Source: Pseudidiomarina aestuarii (GTDB taxonomy: Bacteria; Pseudomonadota; Gammaproteobacteria; Enterobacterales; Alteromonadaceae). From it: 64,000 nucleotides of DNA. The stretch covers positions 1,178,001 through 1,242,000 of the forward strand of contig NZ_PIPR01000001.1 in assembly GCF_003987355.1 (NCBI RefSeq), given 5' to 3'. Positions 7,756 to 16,863 of this stretch are shown in pieces. The notes below the pieces were generated by a model. It was given only the letters and a program-made list of their open reading frames with translations, ran no database searches and was not told the origin of the DNA. Position 1 is the stretch's first letter. Every line of letters begins with the position of its first letter. Made by a program: the position numbers and the translations under genes.

Positions 7756-9219
7756 TTAAATGCCGCCAATACTTAAATATTTGGTTTCAACATAATCATC
7801 GAGCCCGTACTTCGAGCCCTCACGGCCATAGCCACTCTGTTTCATGCCGCCAAATGGCGCAGCAGCGTTGGAAATCGCGCCATCGTTGATGCCGACCATG
7901 CCAAACTGCAATCCTTCTGCTACTCGTAAACAGCGGCCGATATCGCGGCTATACAGGTAAGCTGCCAAACCATATTCAGTGGCATTCGCTAACGTCAGAG
8001 CCTCGGCTTCATTACGAAAGCGGATTACCGGAGCGACCGGACCAAAGAGCTCCGACTGCGCCAATTCAGAATCGTTACGCACATCCGCAACCACACATGG
8101 ATGCAACCACGCGCCGTCACCTTGCACCGCCTCAGCACCCACGAGTCGTGCACCATCTGCCACCGCGCGACTCAGCAATTCCCGCAACCCCGTAGCTGCC
8201 CGTTCATGGATCAGTGGCCCAATTTGCACATCATCCGCCGAGCCATCATCCGTAAACGCGGGCCCCACTCGCAACGCACTAACACGCGCCGCCAAACGCT
8301 CAGTAAACTCATCAGCTATGGCAGCATCCACCAGTACTCGGTTCGCGCACACACAGGTTTGCCCCGCATTGCGAAATTTCGCCAGCATCAAACCATCCAG
8401 TGCTGCTTCTATATCGGCGTCGGCAAATACAATAAAGGGGGCATTGCCGCCCAGTTCCAGCGACACTCGCTTGACCGTCGACGCACACTGCGCCGCCAAT
8501 AAGCGTCCGACCCGAGTCGAACCAGTAAAACTGAATTTGGCGACCGCCTGATGCTGCGTCAGCACCTCGCCAATAGCTGCTGACGCCGTGCCCGCTACCA
8601 CCGCAAAAGCAGCTGCGGAAAGGCCTGCGCGAACCGCTAAGCGATGTAAAGCAAATGCGGATAACGGCGTCTCCTGCGCGGGTTTAGCAACCAAAGTACA
8701 ACCTGCAGCCAAGGCTGCTACAGCTTTACGCGCTAGCATCGCCATTGGGAAGTTCCATGGCGTAATCACTGTCACCACACCCACTGCCTGCTTGGTCACA
8801 AAAATGCGCTTGCTGCTTGCGGGAGCAGGAATGGTATCGCCGTAGAGTCGTGTGGCTTCTTCCGCAAACCACTGCACATAGGAGGCGCTGTACTCAATTT
8901 CACCAATCGCTTCAGCCACCGGTTTGCCTTGCTCATAGCTCAGCAAGGCACCCAAATCAGCGCGGTGTTCGAGCAACAAATCCGCCCACCGAAACAGCAC
9001 CTTGGCGCGTTCGCGTGCCGCCAGCCCTGACCAGCGCGGAAACTCGGCTGCTGCCGCAGCAACGGCCACCGAGGCATCGGCCGCCGAGGCATCGGGCACC
9101 CAAGCAAAGTCCTCACCCGTGGCCGGATTCATCACTGCAAAACTATCTGCGACCTCATAGAACCATGTCGCATCGAGCAAATCGTTGTCTACTACACCCT
9201 GCAGGGGTTTCGGATTCAT
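7756..9219 (-). CDS. gabD: Succinate-semialdehyde dehydrogenase (NAD(P)+)
   Basis: An aldehyde dehydrogenase of 487 residues that oxidises succinate semialdehyde to succinate, the second step of GABA use. The catalytic cysteine lies in NAGQTCVCANR, the general-base glutamate in VSLELGGNAP, the cofactor site in FTGSTRVGR, and ITPWNFPMAMLARK is the usual early motif. The ATG chosen has GGAG seven bases upstream; a GTG seven codons earlier would extend it but lacks a ribosome site. It is the first gene of the gabD-gabT operon and is divergent from a LysR-type regulator, the classical layout for a LysR-controlled catabolic operon. Confidence 0.93.
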   Translation of the reverse strand: MNPKPLQGVVDNDLLDATWFYEVADSFAVMNPATGEDFAWVPDASAADASVAVAAAAAEFPRWSGLAARERAKVLFRWADLLLEHRADLGALLSYEQGKPVAEAIGEIEYSASYVQWFAEEATRLYGDTIPAPASSKRIFVTKQAVGVVTVITPWNFPMAMLARKAVAALAAGCTLVAKPAQETPLSAFALHRLAVRAGLSAAAFAVVAGTASAAIGEVLTQHQAVAKFSFTGSTRVGRLLAAQCASTVKRVSLELGGNAPFIVFADADIEAALDGLMLAKFRNAGQTCVCANRVLVDAAIADEFTERLAARVSALRVGPAFTDDGSADDVQIGPLIHERAATGLRELLSRAVADGARLVGAEAVQGDGAWLHPCVVADVRNDSELAQSELFGPVAPVIRFRNEAEALTLANATEYGLAAYLYSRDIGRCLRVAEGLQFGMVGINDGAISNAAAPFGGMKQSGYGREGSKYGLDDYVETKYLSIGGI

Positions 9220-9295
9220 GGCTAAGCTCCACATCAGCACTCAAAGAATGCCGTTAGTAAAGCAAAAACCCTTTACTTCATTAAATATAAAGTTA

Positions 9296-9313
9296 TTAAT
9301 GTATACTTATTAA
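9296..9313. promoter_or_regulatory. Candidate LysR operator between gabD and the regulator gene
   Basis: TTAAT-N8-ATTAA is an interrupted palindrome in the A+T-rich divergent gap between gabD and the LysR gene. Its size and T-N11-A style symmetry fit a LysR-family site. The assignment rests on position and symmetry only. Confidence 0.45.
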
Positions 9314-9336
9314 AATACAAAACTAAAGAGGCGTTC

Positions 9337-10245
9337 ATGTTCGCAGATCGTCAACTGACTGACTTTGATCTCAAACTTTTGCAGGTGTTTCGGACCGTGG
9401 TCGAATGCGGGGGCTTCAGTGCCGCAGAAACCGAGCTCAATGTCAGCCTCTCTGCCATCAGCACTTATATGAGCGACTTGGAAACGCGCCTCGGGCTCAC
9501 GCTCTGTCGACGCGGCAGGCAAGGTTTTGCGCTCACGCGAGAAGGACAGTCGGTGTATGCCGCTATCCTCGAACTCAATGACGCCCACGACAGCTTTCGC
9601 CACGCCATTGCCAAGGTCAGCCGTGATCTCAGCGGCGAATTGACCATTCTCTGTAGCGACCAACTCGATCAGCCGCGCCAGCAGCACTTAGCCAAGGCGC
9701 TGCATTACATTCACATGCAGGCCCCTACCGTCGAAGTGAGTATTGACTTACTGCCGCTACAGCAAATTGAGCTTGCCCTGCTCAAGAACCAAGCGCACAT
9801 GGCGCTCATGCCCGGTTACCGACAAATGGATGGTTTGGCCTATCAGCCAGCGTTTAGCACGCCCATTTATTTATGTTGTGGTAAAGCCCATCCGTTATTC
9901 AAACAGCCAGATACCGACATTACCGAAGCCGCACTCAAAGACTTTCCAGCGGTGCATCCTGGCGTCAATATCAACCCTGACGGCCGCAAACTCTTACAAT
10001 TACTCCAACCACAAGCCAAGGCATATCAGTTCGATGCACGCTTAAGTCTGATTTTATCGGGCGCTTATCTCGGCTTTTTACCGGAGGCATTGGCGCATCC
10101 CTACATCGCGACCGGCGAACTGCGCTTTATTCAACCCGAGCATTTTCACTATCCGTTCGAGCAATTTTGGGTCACCCGCAGGCAGCCGCGCGAGCCCGAA
10201 AAAGTTGAGTTGGCCCTTAAAGCAGTCAACTGGCACCATCAATGA
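9337..10245 (+). CDS. LysR-family transcriptional regulator
   Basis: A 302-residue LysR-type regulator. The N-terminal winged HTH covers about residues 8-65 (FDLKLLQVFRTVVECGGFSA, then ETELNVSLSAISTYMSDLET), with the usual LysR linker helix after it. The remainder is the periplasmic-binding-protein-like effector domain. It starts at an ATG with AGAGG six bases upstream. It is transcribed away from gabD-gabT across a short gap that holds a palindromic candidate site, so control of the GABA operon is the simplest inference. The ligand is unknown. The next gene downstream is an MFS transporter on the same strand. Confidence 0.9.
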   Translation: MFADRQLTDFDLKLLQVFRTVVECGGFSAAETELNVSLSAISTYMSDLETRLGLTLCRRGRQGFALTREGQSVYAAILELNDAHDSFRHAIAKVSRDLSGELTILCSDQLDQPRQQHLAKALHYIHMQAPTVEVSIDLLPLQQIELALLKNQAHMALMPGYRQMDGLAYQPAFSTPIYLCCGKAHPLFKQPDTDITEAALKDFPAVHPGVNINPDGRKLLQLLQPQAKAYQFDARLSLILSGAYLGFLPEALAHPYIATGELRFIQPEHFHYPFEQFWVTRRQPREPEKVELALKAVNWHHQ

Positions 10246-10249
10246 TTAA

Positions 10250-10274
10250 AAACTGGCTCTCGTACCTGTAACTG
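10250..10274 (+). promoter_or_regulatory. Motif shared with the nitrilase upstream region (candidate MocR site)
   Basis: AAACTGGCTCT is followed eight bases later by TAACTG in the gap before the MFS transporter. The same 11-mer, again followed by TAACTG, occurs before the nitrilase-family gene. A MocR/GabR-type regulator is encoded between the two genes, so this is a candidate shared operator. Binding is inferred. Confidence 0.4.
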
Positions 10275-10338
10275 AAGTTGATAAGGTATCCATCAGGCTA
10301 ACGAACGCTCATTCATAATAATAAAAAAGGATCTCGCT

Positions 10339-11511
10339 ATGCCATTTGTGGCTACCACCGTTGCACCGAACGGCTATACCGCTCGACTCATGCTCGCCTT
10401 TCTGGCAACGGCGGGATTCTTCTATGTCAATTTAATGCCGGCTATCGTCAGTGGTCTAATCAATGGTCTTGGCTTCTCGAACCAAGACGCTGGCTTTATC
10501 GGTTCTTTGAATATCTACGGTGCTGCCTTTGGCGCTTTTGCGGCTATTTTTATTATCCGCAAAATCCAGTGGAAGCCCGTTGCCTTGTTCTTGTTGGTCG
10601 TACTTATCGCCATGGACGGCTTTTCTATGTTGATCGACCAAGAACTCACCATGATGATCATGCGCTCCGTGCATGGTTTTGTCGGCGGCCTCCTGGTCGG
10701 TATTAGCTTTGCTGTGATTGCCCGTACTGAAGACCCACACAAAACCTTTGGTATGTTGCTGTTTGTTCAGTTTGGCTTAGGCGGGCTGGGCGTGATGGTA
10801 CTGCCACCTTTGGTGCCGGTATTGGGAAGTTGGATCTTGTTCGCTTCGCTCATTGCTTTTTGTGTCATCTCCCTGATCATGCTGCAATTCCTGCCGGATT
10901 ATCCGGTGAAGATTCGCGATCCCAAGCAGATTATTGCTCCCATCCAGAAGCGCCCGCTCGGCTTTGCCATCCTGTCCGTCTTTCTATTTCAGGCCGCCAA
11001 TATGGCGCTCTATGCCTACATTATTGACCTGGGTGAAGTCGCTGGCCTCAATCTCGATTCCACCATTAGCCCAGCTCTGGGCGTATCCGCTTGGCTTGGC
11101 CTTGCCGGCTCTGGTTTTGTCGTCTTAATGGGCGCTAAATTTGGCCGTACCTTGCCAATTCTGGGCGGCATTTTAATTACCGCCGCAGCAACTTTTGCTT
11201 TGCATTACAGCTTCCACGAATGGGTATTCTGGCTCGCCAATATTCTGGTCGGTATTACTTGGGCATTCTCCATTGCCTACTTGCTGGGCGTGTGCAGCGA
11301 ATTCGATAAAGCTGGCCAAATGGCCGCGCTCGGTGGCTTTGCCTCAAAAATGGGACTGGCCTCCGGGCCAATGTTCGCCGCCTTTATTGTCGCCGATTCC
11401 GAATACGGGCAATTGATCACTATCGCTACCGTATTGTTAATTGCTGCCGCCTTTATTTCTCTGTACCCATCGCGCATTCTCGATAATCAGTCTGCAGACG
11501 AAAGCATCTAG
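10339..11511 (+). CDS. MFS-family inner-membrane transporter
   Basis: A 390-residue polytopic protein with about twelve hydrophobic segments in two blocks, as in the major facilitator superfamily. Conserved charges sit in cytoplasmic loops (IRKIQWKP after the second helix; FGRTLP between helices 8 and 9). The start ATG has AAAGGA in front. It lies between the LysR gene and a MocR-type regulator and shares an upstream motif with the downstream nitrilase gene. It is therefore likely to import or export the compound handled by this cluster, perhaps a GABA- or amide-related molecule. No substrate can be read from the sequence. Confidence 0.85.
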   Translation: MPFVATTVAPNGYTARLMLAFLATAGFFYVNLMPAIVSGLINGLGFSNQDAGFIGSLNIYGAAFGAFAAIFIIRKIQWKPVALFLLVVLIAMDGFSMLIDQELTMMIMRSVHGFVGGLLVGISFAVIARTEDPHKTFGMLLFVQFGLGGLGVMVLPPLVPVLGSWILFASLIAFCVISLIMLQFLPDYPVKIRDPKQIIAPIQKRPLGFAILSVFLFQAANMALYAYIIDLGEVAGLNLDSTISPALGVSAWLGLAGSGFVVLMGAKFGRTLPILGGILITAAATFALHYSFHEWVFWLANILVGITWAFSIAYLLGVCSEFDKAGQMAALGGFASKMGLASGPMFAAFIVADSEYGQLITIATVLLIAAAFISLYPSRILDNQSADESI

Positions 11512-11544
11512 ACAGCGGCTGTCGACAAGCTCTACACTGCGTGC

Positions 11545-13392
11545 ATGATGCAGCCTTTATTTGTCCTTGATACTCAGGCCTCCAGTAACGGAGCGGCCAA
11601 TTTACAGCAACAGCTGATGCAAAAGCTGGTGCAGGCCATTTCTATGGGCCACTTTGCCTGCGGCAGTAAAATGCCATCGAGTCGCAAACTCGCCGAACAA
11701 CTGGGTATCGCCCGCAATACCGTAGTTGCCGCCTACGAGCAGCTCATCGACGAGGGCTATCTCGAAAGCAAAGAACGCAGTGGCATTTATGTTCGTGCCG
11801 ATTTATACGATCAACACGCACTTGAGCCTCACGGCGAACAACTGCAAACACCCAGCGAACCCGAGCAACAAGCGCAAGAAAACGACTGGCAACGCCGCCT
11901 AAACAAACTGCGGCTGGATCATCTCGCACCGCCCTATCCGCCCAACTGGCAACAGTTTCCGTATCCCTTTATTGATGGCCAGTTCGACCCGAGTTTATTT
12001 CCGGTCCAACAATGGCGCGAATGCTCCAAACTCAGCCTGAACGTCAGTGAAATCAAGAACTGGGCATCGGACAGCGGCCACGACGACGATACCTTGCTGA
12101 CCGAAGAAATTCGCACCAAAGTGCTACCCCGGCGAGGGATCTATGCCAACAAAGATGAGATTTTAGTCACCCTAGGCTCGCAACATGGGCTGTATTTGCT
12201 GACTCGTTTACTTCTGAATAACCAAACCCTAGTAACTATTGAAGAGCCTGGTTATCCCGGCATTCGCCAGCTGGCACAGCAAGCTTACAGCCCCATTCAC
12301 TTGGCAGAAGTGGATGAAGACGGCATTATTCCCAGCCAAATACCCGCGCATACTGATGTGCTCTACGTCACCCCGAGCCATCAAATGCCCACGGCAGTGA
12401 CTATGCCGATGGCGCATCGCGAACAAATTATTCAGCAAGCACGCGACGACGACTTCATCATTATTGAAGATGATTACGAAAGTGAAAGTAACTTTGTCGC
12501 GCAACCGCATCCGGCTATCAAGAGCTTGGATACCGACGGCCGGGTGATTTATGTCAGCAGCTTCTCCAAAGTACTAGCCCCCGGCCTGCGCCTTGGCTTT
12601 ATGGTCGCGCCAGCACCGTTGATTAAACAAGCACGACAGCTGCGAACCTTGATCTCGCGCCATCCACCTGCGAACAACCAGCGCGTCATGGGCTTGTTCC
12701 TCTCGCTCGGTTACTACGACCAAACCTTGCGTAAGCTCAATCATGAACTGGCTGAGCGTTGGCAAGAGATGCGCGAGGCATTGAATCATTATCTGTCCAC
12801 GCGCATTGTCACCAGTCGCACGGTAGGCGGCAGTACCTGTTGGATTGAAGGCCCAACCCAACTGGATAGTCGCGAGTTTGCGGCAGAAGCCGCCAAGCAA
12901 GGGATCTTGATTGAACCGGTCACCCGCTTTTTCGGCGGCAGTACCAAGCCGCATCATTACTTCCGCCTCGGTGTCAGTAGCATCAAAACCGAGTCGATTC
13001 GGGCTGGTGTCGAACTCCTAGCGCAGCTGATGCGTCAGTGGGAACAGCAAGATTCTACCCGCCAACAAACCGCCGACCAGTGGGGTAAACGTCTGCAAGG
13101 TGCCAAGTTGCGCGACTTTGCTAGCCGCGTCGAGTTTATCGGCCGCACCGTATTCGGCGACCCCTACCGCATACGGTTACATGCCGACGGCAGTATGGTG
13201 GGCTGGGAAGGCTATCAAGATGAACGCCACGATGTTGGGCAATGGTGGCTGGAAGGCGACCGCTGGTTCCGCCAATGGCAAGAATGGAGCTACGGCGAAA
13301 CCCTGGGCTTTGAAATCTATACGGATAACAACCGCATTAACTGGGTCCGCGACGGCAAACTGGTCGACTCAGCCTTTTATCGCCTGCATTAG
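11545..13392 (+). CDS. MocR/GabR-type regulator with extra C-terminal domain
   Basis: A 615-residue PLP-dependent regulator of the MocR (GntR) subfamily. Residues about 20-85 form the GntR winged HTH (KMPSSRKLAEQLGIARNTVV, then EQLIDEGYLESKERSGIYV). Residues about 130-500 form a class-I aminotransferase fold with the PLP lysine in SSFSKVLAPGLRLGF (Lys342) and EDDYESE. In GabR and PdxR this fold senses an amine or PLP rather than catalysing transamination. Unlike those regulators, which end near 480 residues, this one carries about 100 more residues (513-615), rich in Trp and Gly (ADGSMVGWEGYQDE, WWLEGDRWFRQWQEWSYGE, INWVRDGKLVDSAFYRL). That part resembles a small beta-barrel domain that I cannot name. 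Likely targets are the flanking MFS and nitrilase genes. Confidence 0.9.
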   Translation: MMQPLFVLDTQASSNGAANLQQQLMQKLVQAISMGHFACGSKMPSSRKLAEQLGIARNTVVAAYEQLIDEGYLESKERSGIYVRADLYDQHALEPHGEQLQTPSEPEQQAQENDWQRRLNKLRLDHLAPPYPPNWQQFPYPFIDGQFDPSLFPVQQWRECSKLSLNVSEIKNWASDSGHDDDTLLTEEIRTKVLPRRGIYANKDEILVTLGSQHGLYLLTRLLLNNQTLVTIEEPGYPGIRQLAQQAYSPIHLAEVDEDGIIPSQIPAHTDVLYVTPSHQMPTAVTMPMAHREQIIQQARDDDFIIIEDDYESESNFVAQPHPAIKSLDTDGRVIYVSSFSKVLAPGLRLGFMVAPAPLIKQARQLRTLISRHPPANNQRVMGLFLSLGYYDQTLRKLNHELAERWQEMREALNHYLSTRIVTSRTVGGSTCWIEGPTQLDSREFAAEAAKQGILIEPVTRFFGGSTKPHHYFRLGVSSIKTESIRAGVELLAQLMRQWEQQDSTRQQTADQWGKRLQGAKLRDFASRVEFIGRTVFGDPYRIRLHADGSMVGWEGYQDERHDVGQWWLEGDRWFRQWQEWSYGETLGFEIYTDNNRINWVRDGKLVDSAFYRLH

Positions 13393-13417
13393 GGAGCCAA
13401 AGAAACCAAACCCGCCG

Positions 13418-13466
13418 AAACTGGCTCTTAAACTCGTCCGTAACTGGACCTATTCCTCGCCAGTTT
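13418..13466 (+). promoter_or_regulatory. ACTGG-repeat region upstream of the nitrilase gene
   Basis: It contains AAACTGGCTCT (also found before the MFS gene), TAACTGG 23 bases on, and CCAGTTT as an inverted copy at the end. Three ACTGG half-sites in under 50 bases in front of a gene next to a MocR regulator suggest an operator. No matched -35/-10 pair is obvious. Confidence 0.4.
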
Positions 13467-13507
13467 AAAAAACTACCGTAGATCCATGTCCCAAATTGGA
13501 GTCATGG

Positions 13508-14362
13508 ATGTCTGACAATATTTTTACCCTCGCTGGGTTACAACTGAATCTCAGCGCGAATACGGATAACTTCGAGCATATCGAAGCCCAAGTGATGGCA
13601 GCCAAGCGCCGCTATCCGCATCTGCAAATGGTGGTGATTCCGGAGCTGGCAACCTTTGGCCCAGCGCCGCGCTATGCGGCCCAATTACCCTGCAAAACCG
13701 ATAAAAAATTTCAACAACTGGCCCGTGATGCGGGTGTGTGGCTATGCAATGGTTCACTGTTTGAACGTGACGGCGACCATATCTACAACACCTCCAGCGT
13801 CTACAACCCGCAAGGCGAAGTGGTCTGTCGTCATCGCAAGCTCTATCCGTTCTTACCTTATGAAGAAGGGATCAGTGCCGGCACTGACGCGCAAGTCTTT
13901 ACTATTCCTGGCGTGGCGACCTTTGGCGTTTCGATTTGCTACGACCTCTGGTTCCCAGAAACCACCCGCTCACTGGTTTGGCAAGGCGCCGAAGTGATTC
14001 TTCACCCGACGCTAACGAACACCATCGACCGTGATACCGAACTCGCCATTGCCCGCGCGAGCGCGGCCACCAATCAAGCCTATGTGGTGTCGGTGAATGC
14101 GGCTGCGACCATTGGTGTTGGCCGCTCGATTATTGCCGGCCCAGGCGGTGAAGTGATTCACCAAGCCGGTGATCAGCATGAAATGATCTTGATTGACCTG
14201 GACCTCAACTATTTACGCCGCGTTCGTGAAAACGGCTGGCATAGCTTGGGGCAACCACTGAAAAGTTTTCGCGATGCTGCACATTCGTTTCCGCAGTATC
14301 AAGCCCAACGCTCAGCGAGTCTGGATGCACTCGGACCGCTCGCAAAACCAAAAACTTCCTGA
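13508..14362 (+). CDS. Nitrilase-superfamily carbon-nitrogen hydrolase
   Basis: A 284-residue member of the nitrilase/amidase superfamily that cleaves non-peptide C-N bonds. The Glu-Lys-Cys triad is visible as VVIPELATFG (Glu46), RHRKLYPFLPYEEG (Lys111) and GVSICYDLWFPE (Cys144). The ATG used has GGAG seven bases upstream; the TTG four codons earlier does not. The CYDLWFPE context and LHPTLTNTIDRD point to an aliphatic-amide or carbamoyl hydrolase rather than a nitrilase proper. With gabT, gabD and a GabR-like regulator nearby, a role in feeding an omega-amino acid (for example from an N-carbamoyl or amide precursor) into the GABA route is plausible but unproven. Confidence 0.85.
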   Translation: MSDNIFTLAGLQLNLSANTDNFEHIEAQVMAAKRRYPHLQMVVIPELATFGPAPRYAAQLPCKTDKKFQQLARDAGVWLCNGSLFERDGDHIYNTSSVYNPQGEVVCRHRKLYPFLPYEEGISAGTDAQVFTIPGVATFGVSICYDLWFPETTRSLVWQGAEVILHPTLTNTIDRDTELAIARASAATNQAYVVSVNAAATIGVGRSIIAGPGGEVIHQAGDQHEMILIDLDLNYLRRVRENGWHSLGQPLKSFRDAAHSFPQYQAQRSASLDALGPLAKPKTS

Positions 14363-14410
14363 AACAGCATGACTTTTTCAGACATAATAATAAACAGAGG
14401 GGATAGCCCG

Positions 14411-16861
14411 ATGACAACCACACTTAAAACCAAGAACAACATGCACAACCCAGAGTTTAGTCGCTCACCGCTCGCGCTTGCCGTGAGCTCGGCGCTGCTG
14501 CTCGGTGCTTTCGCACAGCCGCTCGCGGCGCAAGAGCAAGACGCAGAAGCGCGTGCTGAGGCTGACGAACGTATTACCGTGACCGCCACTCGTCGGCCGA
14601 CAACGGTGAATGAAATCCCCTACAATATCTCGGTGCTCTCAGGCTCTGAGCTGGAAGAACGCAACATTGTCGACCAAGTGGACGTGATGCGCGAAACCCC
14701 AGGGATCACTGTGGTCGACCGCGGTTATCGGAACTCGGGCGTGATCAATAACATCGTGATCCGCGGCATGAACGTGGACTCGGCGGGCAATGGTGACTTC
14801 GCTGTGAATGCCGTACCGACGGTGAGCACCTATGTGAATGACACACCTTTGTTTGCCAATTTCATCTTAAAAGACATCGATGCGGTCGAGATTTTGCGCG
14901 GACCACAAGGCACCTTGTATGGCTCCGGTTCACTGGCAGGTACGGTGCGTTATCGCTTGAACAAGCCAGACCTATATAGCGGCTATGCGCGCGTTGAAGG
15001 TGGCTTGGCACAAGCAGAAGGTTCTGACGGCTTTAACAAAAACTACTTTGCTTTGGTCAACCAACCACTGAGCGATACCATGGCGGTGCGAGGCTTCTTG
15101 GGTCGCATCGACAATGCCGGTATTGTGGACTACGCCAACGTCTACGCCTTAAATAGCAGCGGTGAGCCGCTTGCACAAGGTGGCGATATTGCTAACGGCG
15201 ATCCAATCTTTGAACGGGTTGAAGATGCCGACACAGCAGAAATCACCTACGGTCGTATCGGCGTATTATGGCAGCCGAATGACAACTTCTCGGCATTGTT
15301 CAGTCATCATTTCCAAGACGATGACATTGGCGGCCGACGCCAAGTCACCACCGGCACCAACTGGGTGGATGGCACAGAACAACCGTACGATGACTACGAA
15401 AATGGTGCGGTGCATCGCGAGCCTGCAGAACGTGAAGTCAGCGCCACCTCGTTGGAACTCGAGTGGGATCTTGGCTTTGCCACCTTGTCATCGAGCACCT
15501 CCGACTATGAGCACGAAGGTACGTCAACATCAGATAACAGCGGCTTCTACGCTCAGAACAACTGGTTTGCTTGGTACTACGGTGGTAGCCCACGACCGCT
15601 GGCCATTGCCAATCGTTTCTATGAAGACTCTGGCTTTACGCAGGAGCTACGCTTAGTCTCCAATGGCTCCAATGAATTCGACTGGATTATCGGTGCTTTC
15701 TACTTTGACCAAGACACCGCTTCAGGACAAGACAGCTTGATGCCAGGCTTTAGAACTTGGGCACAAGCCAGCGGTTTTGACGATACGCTCGCCAGTTGGG
15801 GCGGTACCCTCACCGATCAAGACTTCTTGTATCGTGACAACCGCAGTGTGAAAGAACTCTCGTTCTACGGTGAGTTAACCTGGAATATCAACGACAAGCT
15901 CAGCACCACGGTAGGCTTGCGTCACTTCGACAACGACATCAGCAACGATACCACTATTGAGCTACCCATTTATCCGGGCCCAGCCAATGTCGACTCTGAC
16001 TTTGATGACAATGGCACCTTATTCAAAGCCAACGTGTCTTATGATGTGACCGCTGACATGATGTGGTACGCCACAGTGTCTGAAGGCTATCGTCGCGGCG
16101 GTACCAGCGCGGTTCCACTGACTGGCGCCTTTGCGGAAAACCCAGAATACCTGAGCTATGAACCCGATAGCGTGGTCAACATCGAAACAGGTATTAAGGG
16201 CTCTGTGAATCGTCATAACTATTCGATTAGCTTGTTCCGCATGGACTGGGAAGACCCACAGCTGAACATTGCCACGCCAAACTGGGGTTTCTATGCAGCC
16301 GTAAATGGCGACGAAGCGCGCAGCCAGGGTGTCGAAGTGGAGTTTAAAGGCTTCTTAACCGACAGCATCAAGTACAACCTCGGTTATGCCTATGTCGACG
16401 CGGAGCTAACCAAAGATTTAGTGGTGCCATCAGGCAACCAAGCCAATCCTTCAAGCTACGTTTACGCCGAAGCTGGCGAGCAATTGCCAAGCATGGCGAA
16501 GAACACCTTTAGTGCTGGCTTAAACCACTCGATGGATCTGGACAGTGGCTTCTACTTGGTTAGCAATGTCAGTGCTTACTATCAATCTGACTCGCGCAAT
16601 GCCTTGGGGAACAATCCAAAGTTTGACATCGATTTACCGTCATTCTGGATTGCCAACGCTTCAACGACCTTGCACGCGGATGACTGGAAGGTTACGCTCT
16701 TCGTGAAAAACATCTTCAACGAAGAAGGGGTAACGGGCGTGTTGTCAGAAGGCTACATGGGCACGGACCCGGACGAGAACTTCTATGGCAACAGCTCGAA
16801 ACAATACATCAGTCAGCCACGCACCATCGGCGTTCAGTTTAGCTACAACTTCGGTTGGTAA
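14411..16861 (+). CDS. TonB-dependent outer-membrane receptor
   Basis: An 816-residue TonB-dependent receptor. It has a signal peptide (SPLALAVSSALLLGAFAQPL, then AAQEQ), a TonB-box/plug start (ERITVTATRRPTTVNEIPYN) and plug motifs (IVIRGMNVDS, VEILRGPQGTLYGSGSLAGT, VRY). A long beta-barrel follows, ending SYNFGW with an aromatic terminal residue. The start chosen has GAGGGG eight bases upstream; the upstream ATG at 14369 does not. It imports a large or scarce ligand that cannot be named. The sulfotransferase gene begins two bases after its stop, so the pair is co-transcribed and probably translationally coupled, a pairing commonly seen in marine and sphingomonad genomes. Confidence 0.93.
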   Translation: MTTTLKTKNNMHNPEFSRSPLALAVSSALLLGAFAQPLAAQEQDAEARAEADERITVTATRRPTTVNEIPYNISVLSGSELEERNIVDQVDVMRETPGITVVDRGYRNSGVINNIVIRGMNVDSAGNGDFAVNAVPTVSTYVNDTPLFANFILKDIDAVEILRGPQGTLYGSGSLAGTVRYRLNKPDLYSGYARVEGGLAQAEGSDGFNKNYFALVNQPLSDTMAVRGFLGRIDNAGIVDYANVYALNSSGEPLAQGGDIANGDPIFERVEDADTAEITYGRIGVLWQPNDNFSALFSHHFQDDDIGGRRQVTTGTNWVDGTEQPYDDYENGAVHREPAEREVSATSLELEWDLGFATLSSSTSDYEHEGTSTSDNSGFYAQNNWFAWYYGGSPRPLAIANRFYEDSGFTQELRLVSNGSNEFDWIIGAFYFDQDTASGQDSLMPGFRTWAQASGFDDTLASWGGTLTDQDFLYRDNRSVKELSFYGELTWNINDKLSTTVGLRHFDNDISNDTTIELPIYPGPANVDSDFDDNGTLFKANVSYDVTADMMWYATVSEGYRRGGTSAVPLTGAFAENPEYLSYEPDSVVNIETGIKGSVNRHNYSISLFRMDWEDPQLNIATPNWGFYAAVNGDEARSQGVEVEFKGFLTDSIKYNLGYAYVDAELTKDLVVPSGNQANPSSYVYAEAGEQLPSMAKNTFSAGLNHSMDLDSGFYLVSNVSAYYQSDSRNALGNNPKFDIDLPSFWIANASTTLHADDWKVTLFVKNIFNEEGVTGVLSEGYMGTDPDENFYGNSSKQYISQPRTIGVQFSYNFGW

Positions 16862-16863
16862 GC

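Noticed and set aside
16855-16863. TTG start of the sulfotransferase overlapping the receptor stop
   Set aside because: An ATG nine bases on is available, and neither has a clear ribosome site; the ATG is the simpler choice with translational coupling.
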